A stretch of 64,000 nt of DNA, taken from contig JAAFIH010000015.1 in the NCBI GenBank assembly GCA_013297755.1, positions 1-64,000 of the forward strand. The letters are read 5' to 3'. Positions 27,801-36,275 of this stretch are shown here, one piece after another. This DNA is from Cytophagales bacterium. GTDB taxonomy: Bacteria; Bacteroidota; Bacteroidia; Cytophagales; UBA9547. Under the pieces are notes generated by a model, which saw only the letters and a list, made by a program, of their open reading frames with translations, was not told the origin of the DNA and made no database searches. The position numbers and the translations under genes are program-made. How positions within the stretch are numbered: the first letter of the stretch is position 1; every line of letters begins with the position of its first letter.

Positions 27801-30800
27801 TAATAAAGATGGAAAACAAGATTTAACATATACAGTAGGTGATAATAAATTTTATTACAGTTGCGATAAAGATGTGTTTCCTCGTACTGTAAAAGATGTT
27901 ACTCTTGGAAATGGTTTTAAAACTAGTCTTTCTTATGGTATAATCAGAGAGGGTGAAACTCACTACACTAAATCAAATAGAACATATACATTTCCTGTTA
28001 TCAAAAGCAATATTCCATTGACAGTAGTCAAATCTATGCAAACACCTGATGGTATTGGGGGTACCAAAACTATCAATTATAGTTACGAAGGTGGTATGGC
28101 TCATGTGCAAGGCAAAGGATTTTTGGCTTTTGACAAAACCTTTTTTACAGACGTTAGTACAAAAACAATCAGCGAAACCGAATACGATTATTTACCTCAA
28201 ACTTTTAGTGTTTATGCAAAAAAAATAAGTGTAAAAGTAGATGGTACTCCTGTTTCTAAGACCGAAAACGAACCCTCAGAATATAATTTTCCTAATACCA
28301 AAAGATATAGAATAGCAAATGGCACTGCTATGACAACCAATTATATCAAAAATAATAAAACTAATATTAGTCAAGTTTTTAGTCATGATGGTTTATTGGT
28401 CTATAAAAGAGAATCTGTTAATACCTTAGAAACTGTGCCTGTAGAACAGTACTATTCTGTTACAAACAATACATATACATTAATTGGAAATAAACAATGT
28501 TTAGAAGAAATCAATACATCATCATTTTTTATTAAAGGAAATCTATATACCGAAAAAATACACTATGAATATGATAATGTGGGCAAACTAATATCACAAA
28601 CTAATAAATTTGATACCAAGCATGCCCTCAAAACATCGTATTTGGAAAGAGATATTTTTGGTAACCCTACAAAAATAGAAACTAAAGCAACTCATGCCGA
28701 TTTTGCTACATTACCCACTAGATTTTCAACCTTTGAATACGACCCCTCTGGTAGATTTGTAATTGCTTCAACCAATGCTCTAAATCAAAAATCAACTTCT
28801 GTCTTCGATTATACCACTGGCCTTTTACAAAAAGAAACTGGCATTGACGGGCTTTCTATCCATTACAAATATGATGACAATGGATTTTTAAAAGAAAAAA
28901 TGCTTACCAATGGCACTATTTCATACACCAACATTGTATGGGATAATTCTAAAACAAACAGTGTCTATAAAATGACTAAAAATGAAGCTGGTACTCCTAA
29001 TACTTCTATTTGGTGTGATATCTTAGGTCGAGAGATATTCACAGAAACTGAAGGTTTTGACTCTAACAAAAAAGTAACTAAAGTAGAATTTAATACCATA
29101 GGTCAGGCTGTAAAACAATACGAACAAGCATTGAATACCATTGATAATACAAAATATGTAACTACTGAATATGATGCTTTGGGAAGGCCAACTTCAAAAA
29201 AACATACCAACGGTGCTTCTATCCAAACAACTAATTTTAGGTACGAGGGTCTTACTACTTTCATTACAGATCCGGCTAGCAGACAAACTGAATCAAAAGA
29301 CTATACTTTTGACAAAACTGAATTTAAAAAAGATGCTTTAGGTAAAAAAATTACTTATACTTATTTTGGCAATGGCGAACTACAATCTATGGCTGTTGAA
29401 GGTTCTAGCACTGTTTCTTTTACCTATGAAAATGGCTTTAAGAAAACCACCACAGACCCAAATACTGGCACCTATACCTACCTATACAATCCTTTTGGTG
29501 ATCTAATTTCTCAAACTGATGCCAAAAATCAAACTATTTCGTTTACTTACGATATCATGGGGCGGCCTTTGACTAGAACAAACAAAGATGGTACTACATC
29601 TTATACTTATGAAACATCAGGAATTGCTATCAACGAAATCAAATCTATTACAACCCCATACAATACAACCTCTAATTTTGACTACGACAGCCGTGGTAGA
29701 CTAAAAACTGCTACCGAAATAGTTGGTGCTCGCTCGTTTGCTACTACCATAGACTACGATACCTTTGATAGACCTATTCATAAAAAATCGCCTTCTGGTT
29801 TTGTTCAAAACATGGTGTATAACGCCAAAGGATACCTAACCAACGTAAACGATGCAGCTGGCAATGCCATATACACCCTCAATGCCATAGACTATGCCGA
29901 CCAGATAGCCCAATATACCCTTGGCAACAACATACAGGTAAACTACAATTTCAACCCTATATTTCATAGACTAGAAGCCATTACTGCCAAAAAAATAGGC
30001 ACAGCCAGCAACCTATATCACTATGGATTAGAAATAAACCCACTTACGAGCAACATTACCCACCGAACCATAACCCATGCCAACCGCAATTTAAAAGAAG
30101 TATTTGATTACGATGAACTAGATAGGCTTACAACTATTACTCTAAAAGTTAATAATATTCAGCAAGGAAACCCTCAAATGATGGCTTTTGCCTCTAATGG
30201 AAACATCACTAGCAAATACGACTTAGGGGCATATACTTATCATACTACCAAAATTCATGCAGTCAAATCTATAGATCTCAACAGCCAAGGCACTGCTATG
30301 AGTACACTTCAACGACAACAAAACTTGGCCTATACAGATTTTCAGCGTATACAATCTATCACTGAAGCCTCGACTCCTACCACAAATATAGCGACAGAGT
30401 GGATATATGGCCCAGACGATCAACGCAGACTTATGGTAGAAAAAATTGGTTCTACGGCCATACGCAGAACCTACTATATTGGCGACTACGAACTAACCGA
30501 AAACTTAGCAGCTGATGGTATTACCACCCTTAGTACTACCCAAAGAGATTTCGTTATGGGGCCACACGGGGCCATAGCTGTAAACGTAACCCAATCTGAA
30601 CCTAATGCTGGTCTAAGTACTGGCTTGTATTACATCATTACAGACCATCTGGGCTCTGTAAATATGATACTCGATGCACAAGCCAATATCAAAGAAGAGC
30701 AAAGTTTTGATGCCTGGGGCAGACGCAGAGACCCTACCACATGGCTACCCTATACACATACCAATACACCTGATTATCAAACCCAAAGTGCGGTTGGTGC

Positions 30801-31974
30801 ACGTGGCTACACCTTCCACGAACACCTCGACCGCCATGGCCTCATCAACATGAACGCCCGCCTCTACGACCCAGTGCTGGGCCAAATGATAGGACCCGAC
30901 CCCATCTTATCCAACATAGGCGATTCGCAAAATTTTAACAAATATTTGTATGCCAACGGAAATCCTCTTAGATTTACAGACCCAACAGGCGAACATCCAG
31001 TATTGATAGCCATAGCCATAGGGGCACTGATTGGTGCAGCATCGTACACCATTAGCTATGGCATAGAGCATAAATGGAAATTCGACAAATGGGACTGGGG
31101 CGAGTTTGGCAAAGCAATACTGATGGGAGCCGTGAGTGGGGCCGTAAGCTTTGGGATTGGCAGTGCATTTACATCTACAGCATCGCAATTTGCCTCAAAA
31201 ATTGCCATGGAAGTAGCCCGAGCAGCAGCCCATGGAGCATCGCAAGCCTATTTGCAAGTACTGCAAGTGATGGTGTTTGGGGGCAACATATCGCCCGAGC
31301 AGTTTGCCATTACGTTCCTTACGGCAGGGCTAGCTAGCGGAGCCAGCAGTGCCCTTAGTGCCATACCAGGCAAAGCAGCAGCAGCCTTAAGCCAATCGCT
31401 ACTTGGCCAAATGGCCTTTGGTGGCGTAGTAGGCGGCCTTACCAGTGCAGCCATGGGTGGCAGTTTCTTAGAGGGCTTTGCCACAGGGGCTATTGTAAGT
31501 GGGTTGAATCATGGGTTGCATGCTTTAGCATCTAATAAATTGTCTTCAAATGTTGGTAATCAGGACTTTCTTGATGATAATGAGGCAGTAGCACAGTCAA
31601 CAAGAGGAAGAATGATGGGTAGACACCTAAAACATTTATCCCCTCACTTTAAAAGGCTTGGAAAATACTTAAATTATAAAATTAGAAACAGGCATTTATC
31701 AAATACAAAACACCCTAAAACAGGAGTGCAATTTGATGCAGATGGCTTTCCAGATTTTTCGCCCAATTTGTATAAAGGAGGAAAAAATAATGTGATTATA
31801 AAAGCAACTGGAAATAGACAATTAGATTATGATGCTGCCAATAACGTAGCTGGATATACCTCAACACCTAAAGGTTACACTTGGCATCATCATCAAGATT
31901 ATGGACGTATGCAATTAGTAGAGACAAATATACATCAGCAAACAGGTCACACTGGTGGATTTTCATTATGGTAA
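24886..31974 (+). CDS. RHS-repeat polymorphic toxin with a WHH nuclease tip
   Basis: I start at ATG 24886 (MKLKNIYLLLFVLDIS, signal peptide ending near LLAQ) rather than the TTG at 24862, giving 2362 residues. In order: SpvB-like N-terminal domain (about 115-390), FG-GAP/VCBS repeats with DxNxDGxxD calcium loops (about 450-980), YD/RHS repeats (about 1225-1650), and the RHS core (GYTFHEHLDRHGLINMNARL, then GPDP, ending DPTGEHP near 2030). A glycine/alanine-rich hydrophobic region leads to a nuclease of the HNH/EndoVII type (TWHHHQDYGRMQLVE, then GHTGG). The shell would encase the tip and release it by cleavage after the core. The next gene is the matching SUKH immunity protein. Confidence 0.93.
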   Translation: MKLKNIYLLLFVLDISTLLAQNAKLIVQSSIVSGSACPNDQKVARDEVRFKPSDGSSIRITPCDATKNNSIRLKTDYSIVSSMEVANTNQNGSTEAPKTFQYQSTSLANEELTLNKTLPFGYTKCDATVTQSGGASFFIPISVPDNVNGLNPKLSINYNSQSGNGILGWGLQIGGLSAITRTSQIYYSDSDNTAINFDDNDRFAIDGQRLVRKDTHVDYYKEKFDKSQSYAIYRTEIETFSDIKLNYSQGNGFVKEFEVINQDGSKAFYGATEDSKYLIENTGAFFSFKINRLEDIYGNAINYKYRLIDNQHVIDKIEYNAKTGTTPFAEIRFKYAYREDKSEKFIGASTNYGTLKENLLLSSIEVLSQNSLIKSYDFVYSYKKDDIYEIEDNISKLEFIYEKNKDGNILNPIKIGWNLPTPATRISNTANGKTTITVPNGLTEEIVKNGIKGDFNGDKLTDYVKLYDTQKFNIYLSKLDGSYESVYTAENLALQVNLDINNWSNYSGNDANQVKTVFYDEVVINQERVNRYVKQINYVNDFLVFDVNNDGRDDLLIKYSKQQGPSFFISNSGGNPNSNNSIYYEDGFKKFDIDGFYNPLTYHSIFFDRISNQYTPYGTSTTMQKADYDGNGREDFIFLTNGKVSFNSPGLDINKDAIILTPNPLIPYQGQVNYYNSDFNNDGKTDLIAIKYDSPSKPNTNDETTQIGTMTTYVYSYDKAIKNFKCLSTPNLDPMDMTKNLGPFMCDLNADGKTDVIGMAPAVKKSIGTTVTYTPVTNGSQSKNIYTYTIKFKNISSSPIKIEPKINIPTQAGNPFTLTGNNTGVFANNQFRWPIVNLLPNQEVIYTAAITLVPNQWSNDVFVLNKANHIFAYTAYHSTGKNFVVDAKTTKYLRENMPYCPDGLDELEQYKKTQKYIFADINGDGLSDIIDIRSTRTQINFEINQGNGNFQFTHQGPTSTMPDFDSFGIEDVNKDGKQDLTYTVGDNKFYYSCDKDVFPRTVKDVTLGNGFKTSLSYGIIREGETHYTKSNRTYTFPVIKSNIPLTVVKSMQTPDGIGGTKTINYSYEGGMAHVQGKGFLAFDKTFFTDVSTKTISETEYDYLPQTFSVYAKKISVKVDGTPVSKTENEPSEYNFPNTKRYRIANGTAMTTNYIKNNKTNISQVFSHDGLLVYKRESVNTLETVPVEQYYSVTNNTYTLIGNKQCLEEINTSSFFIKGNLYTEKIHYEYDNVGKLISQTNKFDTKHALKTSYLERDIFGNPTKIETKATHADFATLPTRFSTFEYDPSGRFVIASTNALNQKSTSVFDYTTGLLQKETGIDGLSIHYKYDDNGFLKEKMLTNGTISYTNIVWDNSKTNSVYKMTKNEAGTPNTSIWCDILGREIFTETEGFDSNKKVTKVEFNTIGQAVKQYEQALNTIDNTKYVTTEYDALGRPTSKKHTNGASIQTTNFRYEGLTTFITDPASRQTESKDYTFDKTEFKKDALGKKITYTYFGNGELQSMAVEGSSTVSFTYENGFKKTTTDPNTGTYTYLYNPFGDLISQTDAKNQTISFTYDIMGRPLTRTNKDGTTSYTYETSGIAINEIKSITTPYNTTSNFDYDSRGRLKTATEIVGARSFATTIDYDTFDRPIHKKSPSGFVQNMVYNAKGYLTNVNDAAGNAIYTLNAIDYADQIAQYTLGNNIQVNYNFNPIFHRLEAITAKKIGTASNLYHYGLEINPLTSNITHRTITHANRNLKEVFDYDELDRLTTITLKVNNIQQGNPQMMAFASNGNITSKYDLGAYTYHTTKIHAVKSIDLNSQGTAMSTLQRQQNLAYTDFQRIQSITEASTPTTNIATEWIYGPDDQRRLMVEKIGSTAIRRTYYIGDYELTENLAADGITTLSTTQRDFVMGPHGAIAVNVTQSEPNAGLSTGLYYIITDHLGSVNMILDAQANIKEEQSFDAWGRRRDPTTWLPYTHTNTPDYQTQSAVGARGYTFHEHLDRHGLINMNARLYDPVLGQMIGPDPILSNIGDSQNFNKYLYANGNPLRFTDPTGEHPVLIAIAIGALIGAASYTISYGIEHKWKFDKWDWGEFGKAILMGAVSGAVSFGIGSAFTSTASQFASKIAMEVARAAAHGASQAYLQVLQVMVFGGNISPEQFAITFLTAGLASGASSALSAIPGKAAAALSQSLLGQMAFGGVVGGLTSAAMGGSFLEGFATGAIVSGLNHGLHALASNKLSSNVGNQDFLDDNEAVAQSTRGRMMGRHLKHLSPHFKRLGKYLNYKIRNRHLSNTKHPKTGVQFDADGFPDFSPNLYKGGKNNVIIKATGNRQLDYDAANNVAGYTSTPKGYTWHHHQDYGRMQLVETNIHQQTGHTGGFSLW

Positions 31975-31986
31975 AATTAAATTATT

Positions 31987-32451
31987 ATGATAAATATAAC
32001 AGAAACTGAAAAGCAAATATCAATTTCAGATATTAACGAAATTGAAAAGGAATTTAATCTAAAGTTTCCTACTCAATTTGTTGGACACTTATTAAAATTT
32101 AATGGAGGTAAACCAAAGCCTAATGCATACGACTTTATTGAAAATGGAAAAAAAACCAGCTCTGATTTGGATTGGTTTTTGGCAGTTTATGACGGACAAT
32201 ATGACAATATAATTAAATACTTAGGTATATATAAAAAAGACTCCAAAAGAATACCCACACATTTTTTACCAATAGGTCATGATTCAGGCGGAAATTTAGT
32301 TTGTATATCTTGTGGGGAAAAAGACTATGGCTATGTTTATTTTTGGGATCATGAAAACGAAATTGATTACGATGTTTTTGATGACTATGAATATAAAAAT
32401 ATTTATCTAATTTCTAAAAGCTTTGATGAATTTCTAAATAGTTTGCATTAA
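31987..32451 (+). CDS. SMI1/KNR4 (SUKH) immunity protein
   Basis: The 154-residue protein has the SUKH pattern: ISDINEIEKEFNLKFPTQF near residue 13, LLKFNGGKP, then IPTHFLPIGHDSGGNLVCIS (residues 89-108) and a tryptophan-containing YFWDHENEI. SUKH proteins bind and block nuclease toxins, and pairing with WHH nucleases is well established. It starts 12 bp after the RHS stop, so it is co-translated to protect the producer. It is cytosolic, with no signal peptide. Confidence 0.9.
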   Translation: MINITETEKQISISDINEIEKEFNLKFPTQFVGHLLKFNGGKPKPNAYDFIENGKKTSSDLDWFLAVYDGQYDNIIKYLGIYKKDSKRIPTHFLPIGHDSGGNLVCISCGEKDYGYVYFWDHENEIDYDVFDDYEYKNIYLISKSFDEFLNSLH

Positions 32452-32460
32452 ACTCGCTAC

Positions 32461-32844
32461 CCAATCGCCCTCGTTTGCAACGGGGGCGGTCGAAATAATC
32501 GTTTGTAACGATTAAAATAAACAAAAAAAAGCCCAATCGCCCTCGTTTGCAACTGGGGCGGTCGAAATAATCGTTTGTAACGATTAAAATAAACAAAAAA
32601 AAGTCCTATTTTAAGCCCCAATCGCCCTCGTTTGCAACTGGGGCGGTCGAAATAGGTACTGTCCAAAAAAGTGTGTAAAGCAGTAATAAAATATTATATT
32701 TTAGAGATAGATTTTGTTTTTGTTTTTTTTGTCTTTTTTAACAAATGGAGTGGCGTTAGCCCCCAATCGCCCTCGTTTGCAACGGGGGCGGTCGAAATAA
32801 TCGTTTGTAACGATTAAAATAAACAAAAAAAAGTCCTATTTTAA
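32461..32844. repeat. Array of four REP-like palindromic units
   Basis: Units start CCAATCGCCCTCGTTTGCAA at 32461, 32533, 32618 and 32763. Each has a GC hairpin (CGCCC...GGGGCG), and three also have AATCGTTTGTAACGATT, a perfect hairpin, followed by AAACAAAAAAAAG. A fifth unit is at 35141, where the second hairpin loop has changed but the arms still pair. The units separate the first RHS toxin/immunity pair from the displaced tip. Confidence 0.88.
32655..32761 (+). mobile_element. Isolated insertion-sequence end, copy 1
   Basis: A 107-bp segment starting GGTACTGTCC and AAAAAAGTGTGTAA recurs at 35253-35359 with few differences. The GTACTGTCC...GTGTG start resembles terminal repeats of IS256-like elements in Bacteroidota (from memory). 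No transposase or partner end is present. Confidence 0.6.
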
Positions 32845-32859
32845 GTCCCCTTCGGGGGT

Positions 32860-33933
32860 TTGGGGGCTTTCACACGTGGCTACACCTTCCACGAACACCT
32901 CGACCAGTTTGGATTGATAAACATGAACGGCAGGCTCTACGATTCTAAAGTAGGACGATTCCTCAGCCCCGACCCAGTGCTTATTGCCAACACATCCCAA
33001 AACTTTAATGGCTACAGTTACGTAAACAATAATCCATTGAAGTATACAGACCCAACGGGAGAGTTTGCACCTTTGATAGCTATTGCTGCTGTTGCAGCTG
33101 CAGCAATAGTTGGAGGAGGATTAAATTTATTAAGTGCAGCCTTAAGTGGCAAAGTCAAAAGTTTTGGAGATGGTTTAGCATACTTTGGAGCAGGTGCAAT
33201 AGGTGGTGGTGTAGCAGTGTTCAATCCTGCTGCCGGATTTGCTGTAACAGCAGGGCTCAATATAGCGGCAGATTTTGCAACTGGCAATGCATATAATACA
33301 CGTGGAGATGCTAGTTCTGGTGTCAATTTATTTACTTTGGTTTCTTCTGTATTAGAAGGATTCAATGCTGTTGGAGGTGGAGATATAGGGAATTTAGTGT
33401 TTAAGAGCTTATTAGCACGAAGTACAAGGCCAGTATTGATACTTGCCACAAGAGAAATTGCTATTACTACAACAGAGCAACTAGCCAAACCAGCTGTATC
33501 GCAAGGGGTAAAATTAGCAGCCAGAGAGGCAACAGAAATAGTGGGCAAAGAAGCAGCAGAACAAGTAGCGAAAGAAACTGCTGAGCAACTCGCAAAAAAA
33601 GGACTTGACCAATCATTAAAAAGCTCTTCAAATAAATTGCACTCAGTGTATGAATTGGTAGATGCTTCTGATAATGTTGTTTATGTAGGTAGAACTTCAC
33701 AAGAATTGTTAAAACGGGAAGCACAACATCATGCTAGTGATGTTTTAAAGCAAGGTTTAAAAATAAGAGGAGTAGAAGGGGCTAGTAATTTAACATTATC
33801 ACAAGCAAGAGTTTTAGAGCAAAACCTAATTTTAAAATATGGAGGAGTAAATGGTGGGCAATTATTAAATAAAATTAATAGTATTGCACCTAAAAACTGG
33901 ATGAAATACGGAGTTAAATCAATTTGGCCATAA
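32860..33933 (+). CDS. Displaced RHS core tip with a GIY-YIG nuclease domain
   Basis: The frame opens at TTG 32860 in repeat DNA, so it has no native start. From 32874 it matches the RHS core: 32 bp are identical to 30801-30832, then GLINMNGRLYDSKVGRFLSP and DPTGEFA. After a glycine/alanine-rich linker (about 75-250) comes a GIY-YIG fold: SVYELVDASDNVVYVGRTSQ, KREAQHH and ARVLEQNLILKY supply the Tyr, Arg, His and Glu of the active site. It looks like a silent cassette that could replace the current tip by recombination in the core. The Imm26 gene follows by 4 bp. Confidence 0.8.
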   Translation: MGAFTRGYTFHEHLDQFGLINMNGRLYDSKVGRFLSPDPVLIANTSQNFNGYSYVNNNPLKYTDPTGEFAPLIAIAAVAAAAIVGGGLNLLSAALSGKVKSFGDGLAYFGAGAIGGGVAVFNPAAGFAVTAGLNIAADFATGNAYNTRGDASSGVNLFTLVSSVLEGFNAVGGGDIGNLVFKSLLARSTRPVLILATREIAITTTEQLAKPAVSQGVKLAAREATEIVGKEAAEQVAKETAEQLAKKGLDQSLKSSSNKLHSVYELVDASDNVVYVGRTSQELLKREAQHHASDVLKQGLKIRGVEGASNLTLSQARVLEQNLILKYGGVNGGQLLNKINSIAPKNWMKYGVKSIWP

Positions 33934-33937
33934 AAAT

Positions 33938-34417
33938 ATGAAAAGAATAAAACTAGAAGTTGGAGATATATTTGAAGTATCACTTCCAAATAAAATGTAT
34001 ACATATTTTCAATATGTGGGTGATGATTCTACACTAATGAATTCTAATGTTATAAGAGTGTTTGAATATCAAAAAGAAGAGAATGAAAAATTAGTCTTTG
34101 ATAATATATTAAAAAGTAAAATTCTTTACTATACACATTGTATGGTTAAAATTGGAGCAACTAAATATAATATTTGGAAAAAAATAGGAAATGTTAGTTT
34201 GGAAATTAATTATAATCCTCCATTTTTTAGAGAACATGGAGATAGTGGAGTGAAAAAGTCATATACTTGGTATGTATGGCAAGTTAATAATCAAACTGTA
34301 AGGATTGGAGAACTTACAAACGAATATATCAACTATAATCGAGGGGGGGTTTTTCATCCATTAGATGTTAAAGAATGGATTGAAACAGGTAAAAATCGTT
34401 TTTATCTTCCTGAGTAA
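33938..34417 (+). CDS. Imm26-like immunity protein
   Basis: The 159-residue protein begins KRIKLEVGDIFEVSLPNKMY and continues YFQYVGDDSTLMNSNVIRVF, the signature of Imm26 immunity proteins, ending in a charged region with EWIETGKNRFYLPE. It directly follows the GIY-YIG tip and presumably neutralises it. A G7 run lies near its 3' end (34343-34349). The next toxin fragment begins inside its last codons. Confidence 0.75.
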   Translation: MKRIKLEVGDIFEVSLPNKMYTYFQYVGDDSTLMNSNVIRVFEYQKEENEKLVFDNILKSKILYYTHCMVKIGATKYNIWKKIGNVSLEINYNPPFFREHGDSGVKKSYTWYVWQVNNQTVRIGELTNEYINYNRGGVFHPLDVKEWIETGKNRFYLPE

Positions 34418-34845
34418 AAATAGCAGCTAGAGAGGCAGCCAAAATAGGAGGAAAAGAAGCAGCAGAACAAGTAGCGAAAGAAACTGCAGAGCAAGTTGGA
34501 AAAACTTTTTCAACTTTAATTGATAATAGTGCTAGTATTGCGGGAGAAGTCTCCTCAAAAGTTGCCTCAAGCATAAAAACAGCAAATGGATTAAACATCA
34601 CAGGATTTACAAAGCATGGATTAAATAGGGCTATTCAAAGAGGTGTCAAGCCAGAGGCTATTTTAAACACTTTGAAAAATCCTTTAAAAATTAATAAAGT
34701 TGTTATTGATAAATTAGGAAGGCAAAGCCAAAGATTTATTGGTCAATTTTCGGAAGTTGTAGTAAATCCATTAACTGGGAAAATATTATCTGTAAACCCC
34801 ACTTCAACAAATAAAGCTTTAAAATTATTAAATCTTATTAAATAA
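34414..34845 (+). pseudogene. Truncated RHS tip with a DUF4258-like toxin domain
   Basis: The frame opens at 34414, overlapping the Imm26 stop, without a start codon. Its first part (KIAAREAAKIGGKEAAEQVA) copies the alanine-rich linker of the previous tip; a stretch of about 38 bp coding for EAAEQVAKETAEQ is nearly identical to the one near 33550. The toxin part has GFTKHGLNRAIQRGV, GRQSQRFIG and VVVNPLTGKILSVNPTS, resembling DUF4258/BECR-fold ribonuclease tips of contact-dependent toxins. The family is inference. It ends at 34843-34845, directly before the next ATG. Confidence 0.7.
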
Positions 34846-35103
34846 ATGAATATTAAACTAACTGTCAAACAATTTGATTGCATAAAAAATATTCTTGCAG
34901 AAGACATAGGGTCTTTTGGAATTAAATTAAATTTCAAAAAGAAGGACAAATATATTTTTCTAGAAATTGAAAATGACAAAGTGGATCAAATTAGAGATTT
35001 GGCTATGGAAAAACAAGTTGAAATTGGATTTGATATGAACTATGAATTAACTTCTGATGGTAAAATATTAGATGAAATTATAGATTTATTTCAATTGAAA
35101 TAA
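34846..35103 (+). CDS. Probable immunity protein of the truncated tip
   Basis: The 85-residue protein starts at the base after the toxin stop. It is a small alpha/beta protein (NIKLTVKQFDCIKNILAEDI, then GSFGIKLNFKKKDKYIFLEI) without signal peptide or known motif. Position directly after a toxin tip is the main reason for the immunity call. Confidence 0.55.
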   Translation: MNIKLTVKQFDCIKNILAEDIGSFGIKLNFKKKDKYIFLEIENDKVDQIRDLAMEKQVEIGFDMNYELTSDGKILDEIIDLFQLK

Positions 35104-35107
35104 ATAC

Positions 35108-35137
35108 TCAGATAATGTTGTTTATGTAGGTAGGTCT
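35108..35137 (+). pseudogene. Fossil of a GIY-YIG tip
   Basis: Thirty bases read SDNVVYVGRS, nearly identical in DNA and protein to the DNVVYVGRT core of the GIY-YIG tip around 33670-33697. It is cut off on both sides and abuts a REP-like unit. Confidence 0.75.
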
Positions 35138-35140
35138 CCC

Positions 35141-35213
35141 CCAATCGCCCTCGTTTGCAACGGGGGCGGTCGAAATAATCGTTTTTAACGATTATAATAA
35201 ACAAAAAAAGTCC
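35141..35213. repeat. REP-like palindromic unit, fifth copy
   Basis: Same unit as at 32461-32844 (CCAATCGCCCTCG, then GGGGGCGGTCGAAATAATCG). The second hairpin is AATCGTTTTTAACGATT: loop changed, arms intact. Confidence 0.85.
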
Positions 35214-35214
35214 T

Positions 35215-35252
35215 TATATTTGTGTCATGGCAGGCGATAAATATAGCATTGG
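35215..35252 (+). pseudogene. 5' remnant of a RAYT-type transposase gene
   Basis: A TATATTTG box (35215-35222) is followed by ATG 35227 and MAGDKYSIG, after which the sequence becomes the insertion-sequence end at 35253. MAGDKY...I is, from memory, a common start of Bacteroidota IS200-like (REP-associated) transposases. The REP-like unit directly upstream would then be the 5' hairpin region of that element. Confidence 0.5.
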
Positions 35253-35359
35253 GGTACTGTCCAAAAAAGTGTGTAATGCAGTAATTAAATATTATATTTT
35301 AGAGATAGATTTTGTTTTTGTTTTTTTTGTCTTTTTTAACAAATGGAGTGGCTTTAGCC
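35253..35359 (+). mobile_element. Isolated insertion-sequence end, copy 2
   Basis: Matches 32655-32761 from GGTACTGTCC to GGAGTGGC.TTAGCC over 107 bp. It interrupts the transposase remnant. The following 35360-35525 holds no gene; a TATTTTTG box at 35498-35505 may serve hslV. Confidence 0.6.
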
Positions 35360-35525
35360 ACACCATTTTGAGGGAAAGGAATTAGGGTTTTTAGAAGTTC
35401 CTATAAGTGTATTTTTTTGAAGTTGAATTTTGGTTTCAGACTAAGTTTTAGATTATCAAATTATTTATTTATACATCGTTTATAAACTTATATTACCTAT
35501 TTTTGTGCATTATAACTTTTAAAAT

Positions 35526-36062
35526 ATGATTATACACTCAACCACAGTTCTTGGAATAATACACAATGGCAAATTGTGCATAGGGGCCGATGGACAAGCC
35601 ACTATGGGCAATGCAGTAGCCAAAAGCAACGTCAATAAAATCAGAAAATTCAACGATGGCAAAATTATTACTGGTTTTGCAGGCTCTACGGCTGATGCTT
35701 TTACGCTACTTGATAGATTTGAAGAGAAATTAGGAGCTTTTAACCATAACCTGAAACGCTCGGCCATAGAACTAGCCAAAGAATGGCGTACAGATAGATA
35801 TTTGCAAAAATTAGAAGCCATGCTTTTGGTAGGCTCTGCCGATGAGTTGCTCATTATTTCTGGCTCTGGCGATGTAATAGAACCAGAACACAAGATTGCA
35901 TCTATTGGCTCAGGCAGTAATTATGCCCTGTCGGCAGCCATGGCACTAAAAAAGCATGCCCACCAACTATCAGCCAAAGAAATTGTACATGAGGGGCTTA
36001 CTATTGCTGCCGATATTTGTATTTATACCAACCACAATTTTGTGATAGAAGTAGCAGTATAA
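35526..36062 (+). CDS. hslV: ATP-dependent protease proteolytic subunit HslV
   Basis: The 178-residue protein has a short leader (MIIHS) before TTVLGI; the first Thr becomes the catalytic N-terminal nucleophile. GADGQATMGN, KIRKFNDGKIITGFAGSTAD and GSGSNYALSAAMAL are conserved HslV segments. It forms a double hexameric chamber with the ATPase HslU, which is not in the window. Length is normal. Confidence 0.95.
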   Translation: MIIHSTTVLGIIHNGKLCIGADGQATMGNAVAKSNVNKIRKFNDGKIITGFAGSTADAFTLLDRFEEKLGAFNHNLKRSAIELAKEWRTDRYLQKLEAMLLVGSADELLIISGSGDVIEPEHKIASIGSGSNYALSAAMALKKHAHQLSAKEIVHEGLTIAADICIYTNHNFVIEVAV

Positions 36063-36216
36063 GGCGATTGTTTTGGATTGTAATTTTAGTAAGTAAAGTC
36101 TAAAAAATAGTAACAAATTTTAATTTTGATTTCCTTTTGAGAAAATCAAAAAGGTGTTTATTTTAAAAAAATGTTTGTAAACATTGAATAAAATCGTATA
36201 TATAACTATCCCCCCA

Positions 36217-36254
36217 AAAAAAAGGGTTTACTATTCAATAGTAAACCCTTTTTT
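36217..36254. terminator. Bidirectional terminator between hslV and the E2 gene
   Basis: AAGGGTTTACTA and TAGTAAACCCTT enclose a 4-5 base loop, with an A run on the left and a T run on the right, so it works in both directions for these convergent genes. Confidence 0.9.
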
Positions 36255-36275
36255 ATTAATATACATTTTAATAAA

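Noticed and set aside
32414..32666. Leftward open frames with repeated SCKRGRLG
   Set aside because: They are translations of the REP-like palindrome array, not genes.
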